A stretch of 8,132 bases of DNA from Deltaproteobacteria bacterium (GTDB taxonomy: Bacteria > Desulfobacterota > Desulfobacteria > Desulfobacterales > Desulfatirhabdiaceae): NCBI GenBank assembly GCA_021778975.1, contig JAJYBO010000124.1:1-8132 (forward strand), written 5' to 3'. Shown here piece by piece: positions 1 through 6,762 of the stretch. The notes beneath the pieces are model-generated. The model did no database searches. It saw only the letters and a program-made list of their open reading frames with translations, and had not been told where the DNA came from. The position numbers and the translations under genes were made by a program. How positions within the stretch are numbered: the first letter of the stretch is position 1; each line of letters starts with the position of its first letter.

Positions 1-268
1 CGGATTCAGGTATATCAATTGGTTTACCGGTATTGGGGGAATATTTAAACTCAGGTGGAAATATTTCACCCGGAACGCCATTTTCAGACAAACTGTTAAA
101 TCCACACTTAAGCGACTTAGCAATTTCAAGGTTCCCCCAACGCTTATCAACATGCTTATTACGAAACTTGACAAGCGAAAATATCTTGGTAACCGGATCT
201 CGTTTCCATACAGAACCACCCAATGTGGCATCTGGCCATCGCTCCACATTATCATCCACATCAGACAT
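1..268 (-). CDS. Unrecognised protein, N-terminal 89 residues (runs off left edge)
   Basis: An open frame without stops runs from an ATG at 268-266 to the left edge of the window and encodes 89 residues, beginning MSDVDDNVERWPDATLGGSV. An AGGAG at 281-277 lies 8 bases upstream of this ATG. An in-frame ATG at 274-272 sits only 2 bases from the same AGGAG, so 268 is the better start. The N-terminus is acidic, followed by a mixed, aromatic-rich stretch (WKRDPVTKIF, DKRWGNLEIA, PPEFKYSPNT). There is no signal peptide or membrane segment, so the product is probably cytoplasmic. I do not recognise the family. The gene is AT-richer than the thrS operon and lies on the same strand, 327 bases downstream of thrS, with a palindromic repeat directly upstream of its ribosome binding site. 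The evidence is the start signal, the open frame and a plausible protein composition; the plus-strand frame over the same bases looks like a shadow. Confidence 0.7.
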   Translation of the reverse strand, partial: MSDVDDNVERWPDATLGGSVWKRDPVTKIFSLVKFRNKHVDKRWGNLEIAKSLKCGFNSLSENGVPGEIFPPEFKYSPNTGKPIDIPES

Positions 269-274
269 ATTCAT

Positions 275-281
275 CACTCCT
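275..281 (-). promoter_or_regulatory. Shine-Dalgarno site of the left-edge gene
   Basis: AGGAGTG on the minus strand. The AGGAG core (281-277) is 8 bases from the ATG at 268 and 2 bases from the in-frame ATG at 274, so it decides the start. The MITE-like repeat begins about 10 bases upstream of it. Confidence 0.6.
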
Positions 282-368
282 ATGAATATTGATGCCCTCG
301 TAAAAAGTCGAATTTCGGACGGCTTTGTAAAAAGGCCGCAGGCAAGGCGCGCAAATCCTGAGGAGTGA

Positions 369-387
369 GGCGTACTTATGGTACGCC
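369..387. repeat. Perfect 7-bp hairpin inside the repeat
   Basis: GGCGTAC at 369-375 pairs with GTACGCC at 381-387 around a TTATG loop. No T tract follows on either strand, so it does not look like an intrinsic terminator. It is more likely the structural core of the repeat element. Confidence 0.7.
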
Positions 388-398
388 ACAACGACGAA

Positions 399-421
399 GG
401 ATGCAGCGCAACGCAGCATCC
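399..421. repeat. Second hairpin inside the repeat
   Basis: GGATGC-A-GCG (399-408) pairs with CGC-A-GCATCC (412-421), giving 9 base pairs with one A-A mismatch around a CAA loop. On the plus strand it is followed by GGACTTTTT (422-430), so it could act as a weak plus-strand terminator. That T run also belongs to the terminal repeat. Confidence 0.6.
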
Positions 422-440
422 GGACTTTTTACGAAGCCGT

Positions 441-556
441 CAATATTGGGTGGTGTCTAAAATTGACTTACTTTTGGCGTATAAAGGCATCAATCCTCAA
501 GATCAAGGGCTTGAATTGTTTAATATAAAGCTAATCTCACCCACCACCGAATAATG
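441..556. repeat. 116-bp segment bounded by an imperfect 15-bp inverted repeat
   Basis: CAATATTGGGTGGTG (441-455) matches the reverse complement of CACCACCGAATAATG (542-556) at 13 of 15 positions, and the match stops abruptly on both sides. The left arm overlaps the right end of the MITE-like repeat by 7 bases. The interior is AT-rich and has no open frame. It may be a second small mobile relic into which the first element inserted, or a long-range stem in the 3' region of the thrS transcript. Confidence 0.35.
478..506 (-). promoter_or_regulatory. Possible sigma70-type promoter for the left-edge gene
   Basis: On the minus strand TTGATC (506-501) and TATACG (483-478) are separated by 17 bases. 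Each matches the consensus at 4 of 6 positions. If used, transcription would pass through the whole MITE-like repeat before reaching the left-edge gene, giving a leader of roughly 200 bases with strong hairpins. This is a pattern match only. Confidence 0.2.
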
Positions 557-560
557 GGTT

Positions 561-596
561 ACAGAGGCATTTTCTTAAACCCGGCGACACCTCTGT
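561..596 (-). terminator. Weak stem-loop overlapping the thrS stop codon
   Basis: On the minus strand ACAGAGG (596-590), overlapping the last base of the TGA stop, pairs with CCTCTGT (567-561) around a 22-base loop. The following bases (AACCCATTATT) are not a U tract, so it is not a canonical intrinsic terminator. It might mark the 3' end of the operon transcript. No better terminator is visible after thrS. Confidence 0.25.
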
Positions 597-2506
597 CACG
601 ACAAATTCAGGCCCATCTCTCTGCTGCGGATGATCTCAACCAGCCTGCGGATCAGCGCATCGGGAACCACCCCCATGCGGACATTCCCATCCAGCGTCCT
701 CACCGACAGCGTACCGGCTTCTTTTTCTTTGGCGCCGACCGTGATAATGACCGGAATGTTGCTGATTTGCGCCTCTCGAATCTTCCGGTTCAGGCTTTCG
801 GTGCGGTCATCCATTTCTACCCGAATTCCGTTTTGTGTGAACATGTCTCGTATGGTCGCGGCATGAGGCGCCAGCTCGTCGTTGATGGGCAGAATCGTCG
901 CCTGAACCGGCGCAAGCCACAGGGGAAACTTTCCGGCGAAATGCTCTACCAGTATCCCGAAAAACCGCTCGATCGAACCGTAAATGACCCGATGAATCAT
1001 GATGGGCCGGTGTTTCTCGTTGTCTTTACCGACATAGGTCAGATCGAAACGTTCGGGCAGCGCCATATCTAGCTGAATAGTGCCGCACTGCCATGTCCGC
1101 CCCAGAGCGTCCTTGATGTGAATATCAATTTTAGGGCCGTAAAACGCACCATCGCCTTCGTTGATTTTGTACGGCTTCCCATAAGCATTCAGCGCGGATT
1201 TCAGCCCGCTGGTGGCTTCCTCCCACTGCGCGTCCGAACCGATGGACTTGACGGGTCTTGTGGAAAGTTCGAGATGAAACCCCAGCCCAAACGTGTTGTA
1301 AACTTTTTCGACCAGCTTGAGAACCCCCAGTATCTCGGATTCGATCTGCTCCGGCGTCATGAAAATATGCGCATCATCCTGATGAAATGCCCGCACCCTG
1401 AACAGACCGGACAGCACGCCGCTCAACTCGTGACGATGCACCAGACCAATTTCCGCCGCGCGAATCGGCAGGTCTTTGTAGGAATGAGGCTTCAGCCCGT
1501 ACAGCAGCATTCCGCCCGGACAGTTCATGGGCTTGATGGCGTATTCGATTTCATCCACCTGAGTGGTGTACATATTTTCACGGTAATTTTCCCAATGGCC
1601 GCTGCGTTCCCAGAGATCCCGGTTCAGCATAATGGGAGTTTTGGTTTCCACATAGCCGGCCGCCCGATGCTCCGCCCGCCAGTATTCCAGAAGCGTGTTC
1701 CAGATGTCCATGCCGCGGGCGTGAAAGAACGGCATTCCGGGGGCTTCATCATGAAAGCTGAAAAGATCGAGCGCGGCGCCGATCTTGCGGTGGTTGCGTT
1801 TTTTGGCTTCCTCGATGAACGTAAGATAGGCTTTCAACTCTTTTTTGTCGAAAAACGCCGTACCATAGATCCGCTGAAGCTGCGCTTTGGATGGATCCGC
1901 CCGCCAGTAAGCGCCGGACACCTTCATGAGCTTGATGGCCTTGACAAAACCGGTGTGCGGAATGTGCGGCCCCCGGCAAAGATCGGTGAAATCCCCCTGC
2001 TCATACAGGGAAATGGTGCCGTCCGCCAGGTCGGTGATGAGTTCGAGTTTGTAGGGTTCATTCTGATATAACGCCAGCGCATCGGATTTGGAGACTTCTT
2101 TGCGCCGGAACGGAATCTTCGACTGAACGATCCGCTGGATTTCCGCCTCGATTTTGGGGAAATCGTCCTCCGATACTGGCCCCATATCAATATCGTAATA
2201 AAACCCTTCTTCAACCACCGGGCCGATGGTCAGCTTCGCCTCCGGGTACAGGTGCAAAATGGCCTGGGCCATTACATGCGCGGCGCTGTGCCGCATGATC
2301 TGAAGGGCTTCCGGATCATGGGTGGTAATCAACCGCACCGTTGCATCCTGAGAAACAGCGGTATCCATATCCACCAGCCGGCCATCGAGGTCCATCGCCA
2401 CACAATTTTTGGCCAGTTGCTCCGAAATGTTCCGGGCGATATCCATCCCGGTGAGAGGATTTTCAAACGTTTTGATGCTTCCATCCGGAAGGGTAATGTG
2501 TATCAT
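596..2506 (-). CDS. thrS: Threonyl-tRNA synthetase
   Basis: Class II aminoacyl-tRNA synthetase that charges tRNA-Thr with threonine in the cytoplasm, using ATP. The product is 636 residues, close to the usual size of about 640. In order there is an N-terminal TGS domain (MIHITLPDGS onward, about 1-61), an editing domain with the HxxxH pair H73 and H77 plus C177 and H181 (CRGPH), a catalytic core with the zinc ligands C329 (NCPGG), H380 (QDDAHIF) and H505 (MIHRVIYGS), and a C-terminal anticodon-binding domain (about 535-636). The spacing of these residues follows the E. coli enzyme, so the protein should be active and able to edit. The frame stays open 26 codons further upstream into the FHA gene, but MIHITLPDGS is the family-typical start. 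The AAGGAG at 2527-2522 is 15 bases from this ATG, longer than ideal. The gene is last in the cluster, 28 bases after the FHA gene. The usual downstream neighbours infC, rpmI and rplT are absent. Confidence 0.97.
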   Translation of the reverse strand: MIHITLPDGSIKTFENPLTGMDIARNISEQLAKNCVAMDLDGRLVDMDTAVSQDATVRLITTHDPEALQIMRHSAAHVMAQAILHLYPEAKLTIGPVVEEGFYYDIDMGPVSEDDFPKIEAEIQRIVQSKIPFRRKEVSKSDALALYQNEPYKLELITDLADGTISLYEQGDFTDLCRGPHIPHTGFVKAIKLMKVSGAYWRADPSKAQLQRIYGTAFFDKKELKAYLTFIEEAKKRNHRKIGAALDLFSFHDEAPGMPFFHARGMDIWNTLLEYWRAEHRAAGYVETKTPIMLNRDLWERSGHWENYRENMYTTQVDEIEYAIKPMNCPGGMLLYGLKPHSYKDLPIRAAEIGLVHRHELSGVLSGLFRVRAFHQDDAHIFMTPEQIESEILGVLKLVEKVYNTFGLGFHLELSTRPVKSIGSDAQWEEATSGLKSALNAYGKPYKINEGDGAFYGPKIDIHIKDALGRTWQCGTIQLDMALPERFDLTYVGKDNEKHRPIMIHRVIYGSIERFFGILVEHFAGKFPLWLAPVQATILPINDELAPHAATIRDMFTQNGIRVEMDDRTESLNRKIREAQISNIPVIITVGAKEKEAGTLSVRTLDGNVRMGVVPDALIRRLVEIIRSREMGLNLS

Positions 2507-2521
2507 GATCGTCTTGCATAA

Positions 2522-2527
2522 CTCCTT
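2522..2527 (-). promoter_or_regulatory. Shine-Dalgarno site of thrS, unusually far from the start
   Basis: AAGGAG on the minus strand lies 15 bases upstream of the thrS ATG at 2506. An out-of-frame ATG (2519-2517) lies 2 bases after it. The long spacing could lower initiation or allow a non-standard start: an in-frame ATC directly precedes the ATG. Confidence 0.5.
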
Positions 2528-2534
2528 GTTGTAA

Positions 2535-3257
2535 TCATACCGGCGACGGCTTGCCGTAAACAAACTGCATCTTGTTCGAACCAATGGTAATCACATCGAA
2601 ATCTTTGAGCAGCACCGAGTCTTTGACAGCCTCGCCATTGACTTTGGGCCTGGAAATGCCTCCGACATAGCTCAGATAATACCCCAGCGGTCTCCTGCTG
2701 ATGGTGGCGGCTGTCTGCCCCACCGTCAGCCCGCTGACGATAATATCCGATGTGGTGCTTTTTCCGATTTTGGTCAGTTTTCTGGTAAGCTCAAACTCCC
2801 CATCACCGCCGGATAAAAAGGTCAAAAATCCGGTCTTTTCAGGTGGCTCAGGTTGCACCGGCGTTTCTGGAGTCCCTCTGTCCGAAGCGAGATTCCGAAT
2901 TGCGCCGGCATCCATCACCATTGTCTGAACCATCGCCGCAGGAGGTTTTCCTGCCGGTGTTTCACCGTCGAGATATTCAAACACCAGAACATGTTTGCCA
3001 ATCTGAACCTCGTCACCAGCCGTCAACCAGTGCGCGGTAATGGCTGTACCATTGACAAATGTCCCATTTTTGCTTTTGAGATCCGTCAACAGTATGCCTT
3101 CTCCCACGGCATCCACTTTGGCGTGATGGCTGGATACCGCCAGGTTTTCTATGCAGATATTATTTTCCTGCAGCCTGCCAATGGTGAGGGAATCTCCTTT
3201 GTGGAATACAAAATCTTTCTGAAAAACGTCTTTAAATTTCAGTTTAAGCACCGGCAT
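2535..3257 (-). CDS. Protein with two FHA-like domains (phosphothreonine reader)
   Basis: A 240-residue soluble protein with no signal peptide or membrane segment. The first FHA domain (about 1-95) has the expected phosphothreonine-binding residues: G27-R28, S42-S43-H44-H45, and the N64-G65-T66/N69-G70 turn. A Pro/Thr/Glu-rich linker (about 96-143) carries QTMVMD at 111-116, a candidate phosphothreonine site. The C-terminal part (about 144-240) has the outline of a second FHA domain (IGKSTTSDI near 164, VNG at 206-208), but it has GK in place of GR and lacks the SxxH motif, so it may have lost phosphopeptide binding. FHA proteins bind phosphothreonine on kinases or their substrates. Lying between PP2C and thrS, and downstream of a Ser/Thr kinase, it is probably the effector or adaptor of that kinase. 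GAGG lies 8 bases before the ATG. It is 48 bases from the phosphatase gene and 28 from thrS. Confidence 0.88.
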   Translation of the reverse strand: MPVLKLKFKDVFQKDFVFHKGDSLTIGRLQENNICIENLAVSSHHAKVDAVGEGILLTDLKSKNGTFVNGTAITAHWLTAGDEVQIGKHVLVFEYLDGETPAGKPPAAMVQTMVMDAGAIRNLASDRGTPETPVQPEPPEKTGFLTFLSGGDGEFELTRKLTKIGKSTTSDIIVSGLTVGQTAATISRRPLGYYLSYVGGISRPKVNGEAVKDSVLLKDFDVITIGSNKMQFVYGKPSPV

Positions 3258-3305
3258 CGTCAGACCTCACTGGCTTGTTGGGTTTATCTGGTGATGGTTC
3301 AGCGT

Positions 3306-4175
3306 TCAAGATAATGGTGTTGGATACATCGTGGAACTCTTGAAATATGTTCTTAACTTTTGCATACCATAGCGAATTTTTGAACGAATGTCCATGACTG
3401 CCTCACGCCACCGGCTTTTAGACAGCGCAAGGGCAAGGATAATCACTGTGATATTGTCTTCCCCGCCGCGTTCATTGGCCAGATTTACCAGGTAGCGGCA
3501 CGCGGCTTCCGGCCGCATGTCTCGAACAATTCGGCGGATTTCTTCCGGAGAAACCTTGTTGCTGAGCCCATCCGTCGCCATAACGACAATGTCACCATCA
3601 AAAAATGGCGCTTCGCAAATATAGGGTTCCACCACATCGTCAATCCCCATGGCGCGGGTCAGCATGTTGCGGTATCGTTCCGCAATGGTGCTTTCCGGAT
3701 GCCCCCGGGCCGCCAGTTCCGCGGCCACGTTGTGGATGACGGATATCAGTTCGATATGATCGCCATGCACCAGATAAATCGGGCTATCCCCCACGTTCGC
3801 GGCAATAAGCGTTGTCTCCGTCACCAACACGGCGGCAACGGTGGATCCCATTTTCCAGTACGTCTGGTGAGTATGAGAAAACTCATGAATATTCCAGTTG
3901 GAAAATGTGATGGCCGCGGCAAGCCGATTGGCTTCATCGGACAAAGCGGCATCGGCGTTCGGCAGTATTTCTTCAGAGATATCGGCGCCAGCCCGGCTCC
4001 AGAAATCACGGATATGTTCAACGACCAGTCTGCTGGCGACCTCACCGGACTGATGTCCGCCCATTCCATCCGCAACAATGAACAACTTCGATGCGTCGCT
4101 TACCAGAAAGAAATCCTCATTGTTGGATCGGACTCTGCCAATATCGGTACATCCGGCGGATTCAATGCTTGTCAT
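3306..4175 (-). CDS. PP2C-family Ser/Thr protein phosphatase
   Basis: A metal-dependent (Mn/Mg) phosphatase of the PPM/PP2C (Stp/PrpC) class that removes phosphate from Ser/Thr, probably reversing the kinase encoded just upstream. From the ATG at 4175 it has 289 residues. The motifs appear in order: RSNNED with E20-D21, VADGMGGH with D36-G37-H41, GSTVAAVLV, ANVGD ending at D130, MATDGLS with D202, and GGEDNIT with D240-N241. All metal-binding aspartates are present. A basic C-terminal tail (about 251-289, SKSRWREAVMDIRSKIRYG) extends past the catalytic domain and could contact a membrane, nucleic acid or a partner. The start is uncertain. The frame opens at a GTG at 4265, overlapping the kinase gene by 59 bases; ATGs lie at 4184 and 4175. 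AGGA at 4189-4186 is 10 bases from 4175 but only 1 base from 4184, so 4175 is preferred. The gap to the kinase stop is 31 bases, suggesting translational coupling. Confidence 0.95.
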   Translation of the reverse strand: MTSIESAGCTDIGRVRSNNEDFFLVSDASKLFIVADGMGGHQSGEVASRLVVEHIRDFWSRAGADISEEILPNADAALSDEANRLAAAITFSNWNIHEFSHTHQTYWKMGSTVAAVLVTETTLIAANVGDSPIYLVHGDHIELISVIHNVAAELAARGHPESTIAERYRNMLTRAMGIDDVVEPYICEAPFFDGDIVVMATDGLSNKVSPEEIRRIVRDMRPEAACRYLVNLANERGGEDNITVIILALALSKSRWREAVMDIRSKIRYGMQKLRTYFKSSTMYPTPLS

Positions 4176-4206
4176 GGGCGTCATATCCTGATTGGTGCGG
4201 ACATAT

Positions 4207-6762
4207 TCATATCGCTTTTTGATCGGCAGTTTTGCCAGCCGCCGTAACTGCGTCAATTTTTTCACCCAGTTTTTTCAGATGAATTCCCATAAAAGATGCG
4301 CGTGGATATCGTTTGTCCACCTCTTTCGCCAGTGCGTTATCGAGAATACGAACCAGCGGAAGATAAATTTTAGGGTTCAGTGTTCGAGGATCCGGATGCG
4401 GTTCATTCATGATCTGGTGCATAAGCGCCGGCAGACTGTCTCCCTGAAACGGCAACCTCCCGGTCAGAAGTTGAAACATCATGGCGCCTAGCGAAAAAAT
4501 ATCGGAGCGGCCATCCACCTTTTTTCCGGAAAACTGTTCCGGCGACATATAAGACGGCGTGCCCTTGACCACACCGGTCTGCGTCTGGGAGGCGGCAGTG
4601 ATTCTGGCGATTCCAAAATCCGTGATCTTGACGACACCGTTTTTCAGCAGCATGACATTGGCCGGTTTGATATCCCGGTGAACCACCCCTTTCTGATGCG
4701 CATAATCCAGCGCCAGCGCAATATCCGCCACATAATCAATGACGCTTCGGATTGGCAGCAGATCACCACCAACCACAAATTTTTCAAAACTATCGCCTTC
4801 CAGATATTCCATGGCGATATAGGCCAGATCCTGTTCTTCGCCGGCATCGTAAATGGTGACGATATTCGGATGCGACAGGGTGCCGGCGCTTTCCGCCTCC
4901 CGGAAAAACTGCTCGCGCATTTTTTTCGCCTGTTCCGGATCCAGCCCCTCGGTAAATCGAAACGTCTTGATGGCGGTCGTCCGGTTGATCCGCGGGTCTT
5001 TCCCCAGATACACCACCCCCATCGCCCCTTTTCCGAGCTGGCGGATGATTTCATATCGCCCCAATGTCGGGCGGATGCCGTCTCCGGTCACCATCATGCC
5101 GTCTAAAGAAGAACCAGACCCCAGCAGGCCATCCCCAAACACCATGGTGTCGCTCAACTGCATCAGCTTCTTTTTTCTGCCCGCCGCATCACGGAATTTG
5201 CCGTCATGGGTCTCGATATATTCAAACACCGAAGCGGCCTTGTTGAACTGACGTTTGCGCTCATAATCCAGCGCCAGGTTGTATAAAACGTCTTTGGCCT
5301 GTTCATCAACCGGAATCCGTCGAAACTTGTCGAACGCCATATCCAGCATCCCCTGGCTTTGAAAGGAAAGCCCCAGCATGCGGTTGGTTTCCGCGGATTC
5401 TCCTTCAACTTTTTCCTTGCTGGTTTCGGTGACAAAATACTGGATGGTCAATACACCAATAAAACTGACAATCATCTGAAGCACCGGATATGCACTTTTA
5501 ATCCACAGCCCGCGGGATACAAAGAGATAGGTCTGTGTTCCGATCATCATCACCAGCAGCGTCCAGAACAAAACGCCAGACATGACGGATCTGAGCCGGG
5601 GAAATATAAACGCAACCATCAATCCCATACACAGCATTATCCCAAGCTTCGTTATGCTCCCCCACATCGGCTCCTGAATACAGCGGTGATTCAGAATGGA
5701 CCACACCGCATTGGCGTTGAATTCTCCTACGGACATAGCGGCGTCCGTCGGCGTACTGAGAGGGTTCATGATACCGGCCGCCGATGTATGAACCAGCACT
5801 AATTTTTGATGAAACAGGGATGCAGGCACTTTGTCGTTCACGACATCATAGAAGGAATAGCGTTTGAAAGCCCCGCGTTCCCCCTTAAAACCGATTAGCA
5901 CCTCAGAATATGCGGTAAGCGGAATTTTTATATTGTCAATCCACAATTCATTGCCGATATCGGTGCGGACAGCATTCATGGGGACATTCAGATAAGCCGC
6001 CACCAGTCTGACCGCATAGGAAGGATACAGCAGACCGTGATACCCATAAAACGTACGTTCGCGCCGGGCTTTTCCATCAATGTCGTAGTTCAGGTTGATG
6101 TGACCGGCGCCAATAGCCGCTTCTAGAAACATCGGAATGGGCAGGACAATATTATTAGAGCGGGGATAATCGAGGTGTTCGGGGTTTTGGAACTTGTGAA
6201 TGGCGCTTCTGCCTGAAAGGGGATTTCTTCCGGGCGGCTCCGTCGTATCCGCTGCAGCGGACTCTCTGAAAAAAAACGGCAGCACCACACATCCGGATGC
6301 AATGATGGCGTTTGTGAGGATACGATCATTGTCGAGACGCTGCTGTGCGTCCGACATGGCCCGGGCAAAAGCAGCGCCGCTTTCTCCGGTCTGATCGAGA
6401 AGCGTTTTCCGAAATATGTCATCAAGGCTTTGAATTTCCTGAAGACCAGCGTTTCTTTCCGGTTCGCTGAGAATGATGTCCAAACCGATAACACGCGGTT
6501 TCCCGGCGCTGATCGCCTGGATACCTTTCGCCAGAAGCGACCGCGGCCATGGCCAGCGCCCCAGTTTTTCGATAGAATCATCGTCAATTTCCACCTGTAC
6601 AATATTGCTGTTGCCCGCGTTAGCTCTGAAGTGCATCAGCATATCGTAGAGCTTGAAATCAAGGGTATCAATAAAATCAATCCGGATGATCGCAAGCCCC
6701 ACAAACAGGAGCATAACGCCGAATCCCAGTATCTGTATGGGGTAACGTTTCAGAATGCGCAT
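4207..6762 (-). CDS. Membrane CHASE2-TPR Ser/Thr protein kinase
   Basis: A Hanks-type receptor kinase of 851 residues from the ATG at 6762. A first membrane helix (about 7-30) leads into an extracytoplasmic CHASE2 sensor domain (about 30-360, with LGRWPWPR and PRVIGLDIILSEPE). Three further helices (about 368-388, 393-415, 423-444) return the chain to the cytoplasm. A TPR-like helical stretch (about 457-534) and a Gly/Ser-rich linker follow, then the kinase domain (about 569-829). Visible kinase motifs are the Gly loop LGKGAMGVV (G577, G579), AIK with K599, E622, HRDIKPANV with D697, K699 and N702, DFG with D715, and GTPSYMSPEQ with T735. It is an RD kinase, so activation-loop phosphorylation is expected (Thr-rich, 722-735). 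An ATG at 6795 would add 11 residues but has no ribosome site; AAGGGG lies 12 bases before 6762. CHASE2 ligands are generally unknown. It is the first gene of the phosphatase/FHA/thrS cluster. Confidence 0.95.
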   Translation of the reverse strand: MRILKRYPIQILGFGVMLLFVGLAIIRIDFIDTLDFKLYDMLMHFRANAGNSNIVQVEIDDDSIEKLGRWPWPRSLLAKGIQAISAGKPRVIGLDIILSEPERNAGLQEIQSLDDIFRKTLLDQTGESGAAFARAMSDAQQRLDNDRILTNAIIASGCVVLPFFFRESAAADTTEPPGRNPLSGRSAIHKFQNPEHLDYPRSNNIVLPIPMFLEAAIGAGHINLNYDIDGKARRERTFYGYHGLLYPSYAVRLVAAYLNVPMNAVRTDIGNELWIDNIKIPLTAYSEVLIGFKGERGAFKRYSFYDVVNDKVPASLFHQKLVLVHTSAAGIMNPLSTPTDAAMSVGEFNANAVWSILNHRCIQEPMWGSITKLGIMLCMGLMVAFIFPRLRSVMSGVLFWTLLVMMIGTQTYLFVSRGLWIKSAYPVLQMIVSFIGVLTIQYFVTETSKEKVEGESAETNRMLGLSFQSQGMLDMAFDKFRRIPVDEQAKDVLYNLALDYERKRQFNKAASVFEYIETHDGKFRDAAGRKKKLMQLSDTMVFGDGLLGSGSSLDGMMVTGDGIRPTLGRYEIIRQLGKGAMGVVYLGKDPRINRTTAIKTFRFTEGLDPEQAKKMREQFFREAESAGTLSHPNIVTIYDAGEEQDLAYIAMEYLEGDSFEKFVVGGDLLPIRSVIDYVADIALALDYAHQKGVVHRDIKPANVMLLKNGVVKITDFGIARITAASQTQTGVVKGTPSYMSPEQFSGKKVDGRSDIFSLGAMMFQLLTGRLPFQGDSLPALMHQIMNEPHPDPRTLNPKIYLPLVRILDNALAKEVDKRYPRASFMGIHLKKLGEKIDAVTAAGKTADQKAI

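Larger units (their letters stand above)
291..441. repeat. MITE-like palindromic repeat, about 151 bp, flanked by AATATT
   Basis: The two ends form an imperfect terminal inverted repeat. The segment at 285-310, including TCGTAAAAAGTC, matches the reverse complement of 447-422 at 22 of 26 positions. The 6-base AATATT at 285-290 and again at 442-447 could be a target-site duplication; because it is itself a palindrome it also lengthens the inverted repeat. Inside the left half a second copy of the terminal motif occurs in direct orientation (317-338, GGCTTTGTAAAAAGGCC). The centre holds two strong hairpins: GGCGTAC/GTACGCC (369-387) and GGATGCaGCG/CGCaGCATCC (399-421). It encodes no credible protein. 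It resembles dispersed non-autonomous repeats that I associate with Desulfobacterota genomes, but that likeness is from memory. It sits in the 5' leader of the left-edge gene. Confidence 0.7.

Noticed and set aside
33..368. Plus-strand open frame of 111 codons
   Set aside because: It is antisense to the better supported minus-strand gene at 1-268 and runs into the MITE-like repeat. It has no ribosome site and its composition is not protein-like.
554..2071. Long plus-strand frames of 172 and 317 codons
   Set aside because: They lie antisense within thrS, whose catalytic residues are all intact. They are shadows of its codon bias.
2507..2534. T-box or thrS-type leader control
   Set aside because: Only 28 bases separate the FHA stop from the thrS start, too short for either.
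2507..2584. N-terminal extension of thrS into the FHA gene
   Set aside because: The extra 26 residues do not resemble the ThrRS N-terminus and overlap the FHA coding region, while MIHITLPDGS matches the TGS domain start.
596..6762. Type VI secretion regulatory module (PpkA-PppA-Fha)
   Set aside because: The three activities are present, but no secretion gene is visible and the FHA protein is small and soluble. The resemblance is only in the kinase-phosphatase-FHA logic.
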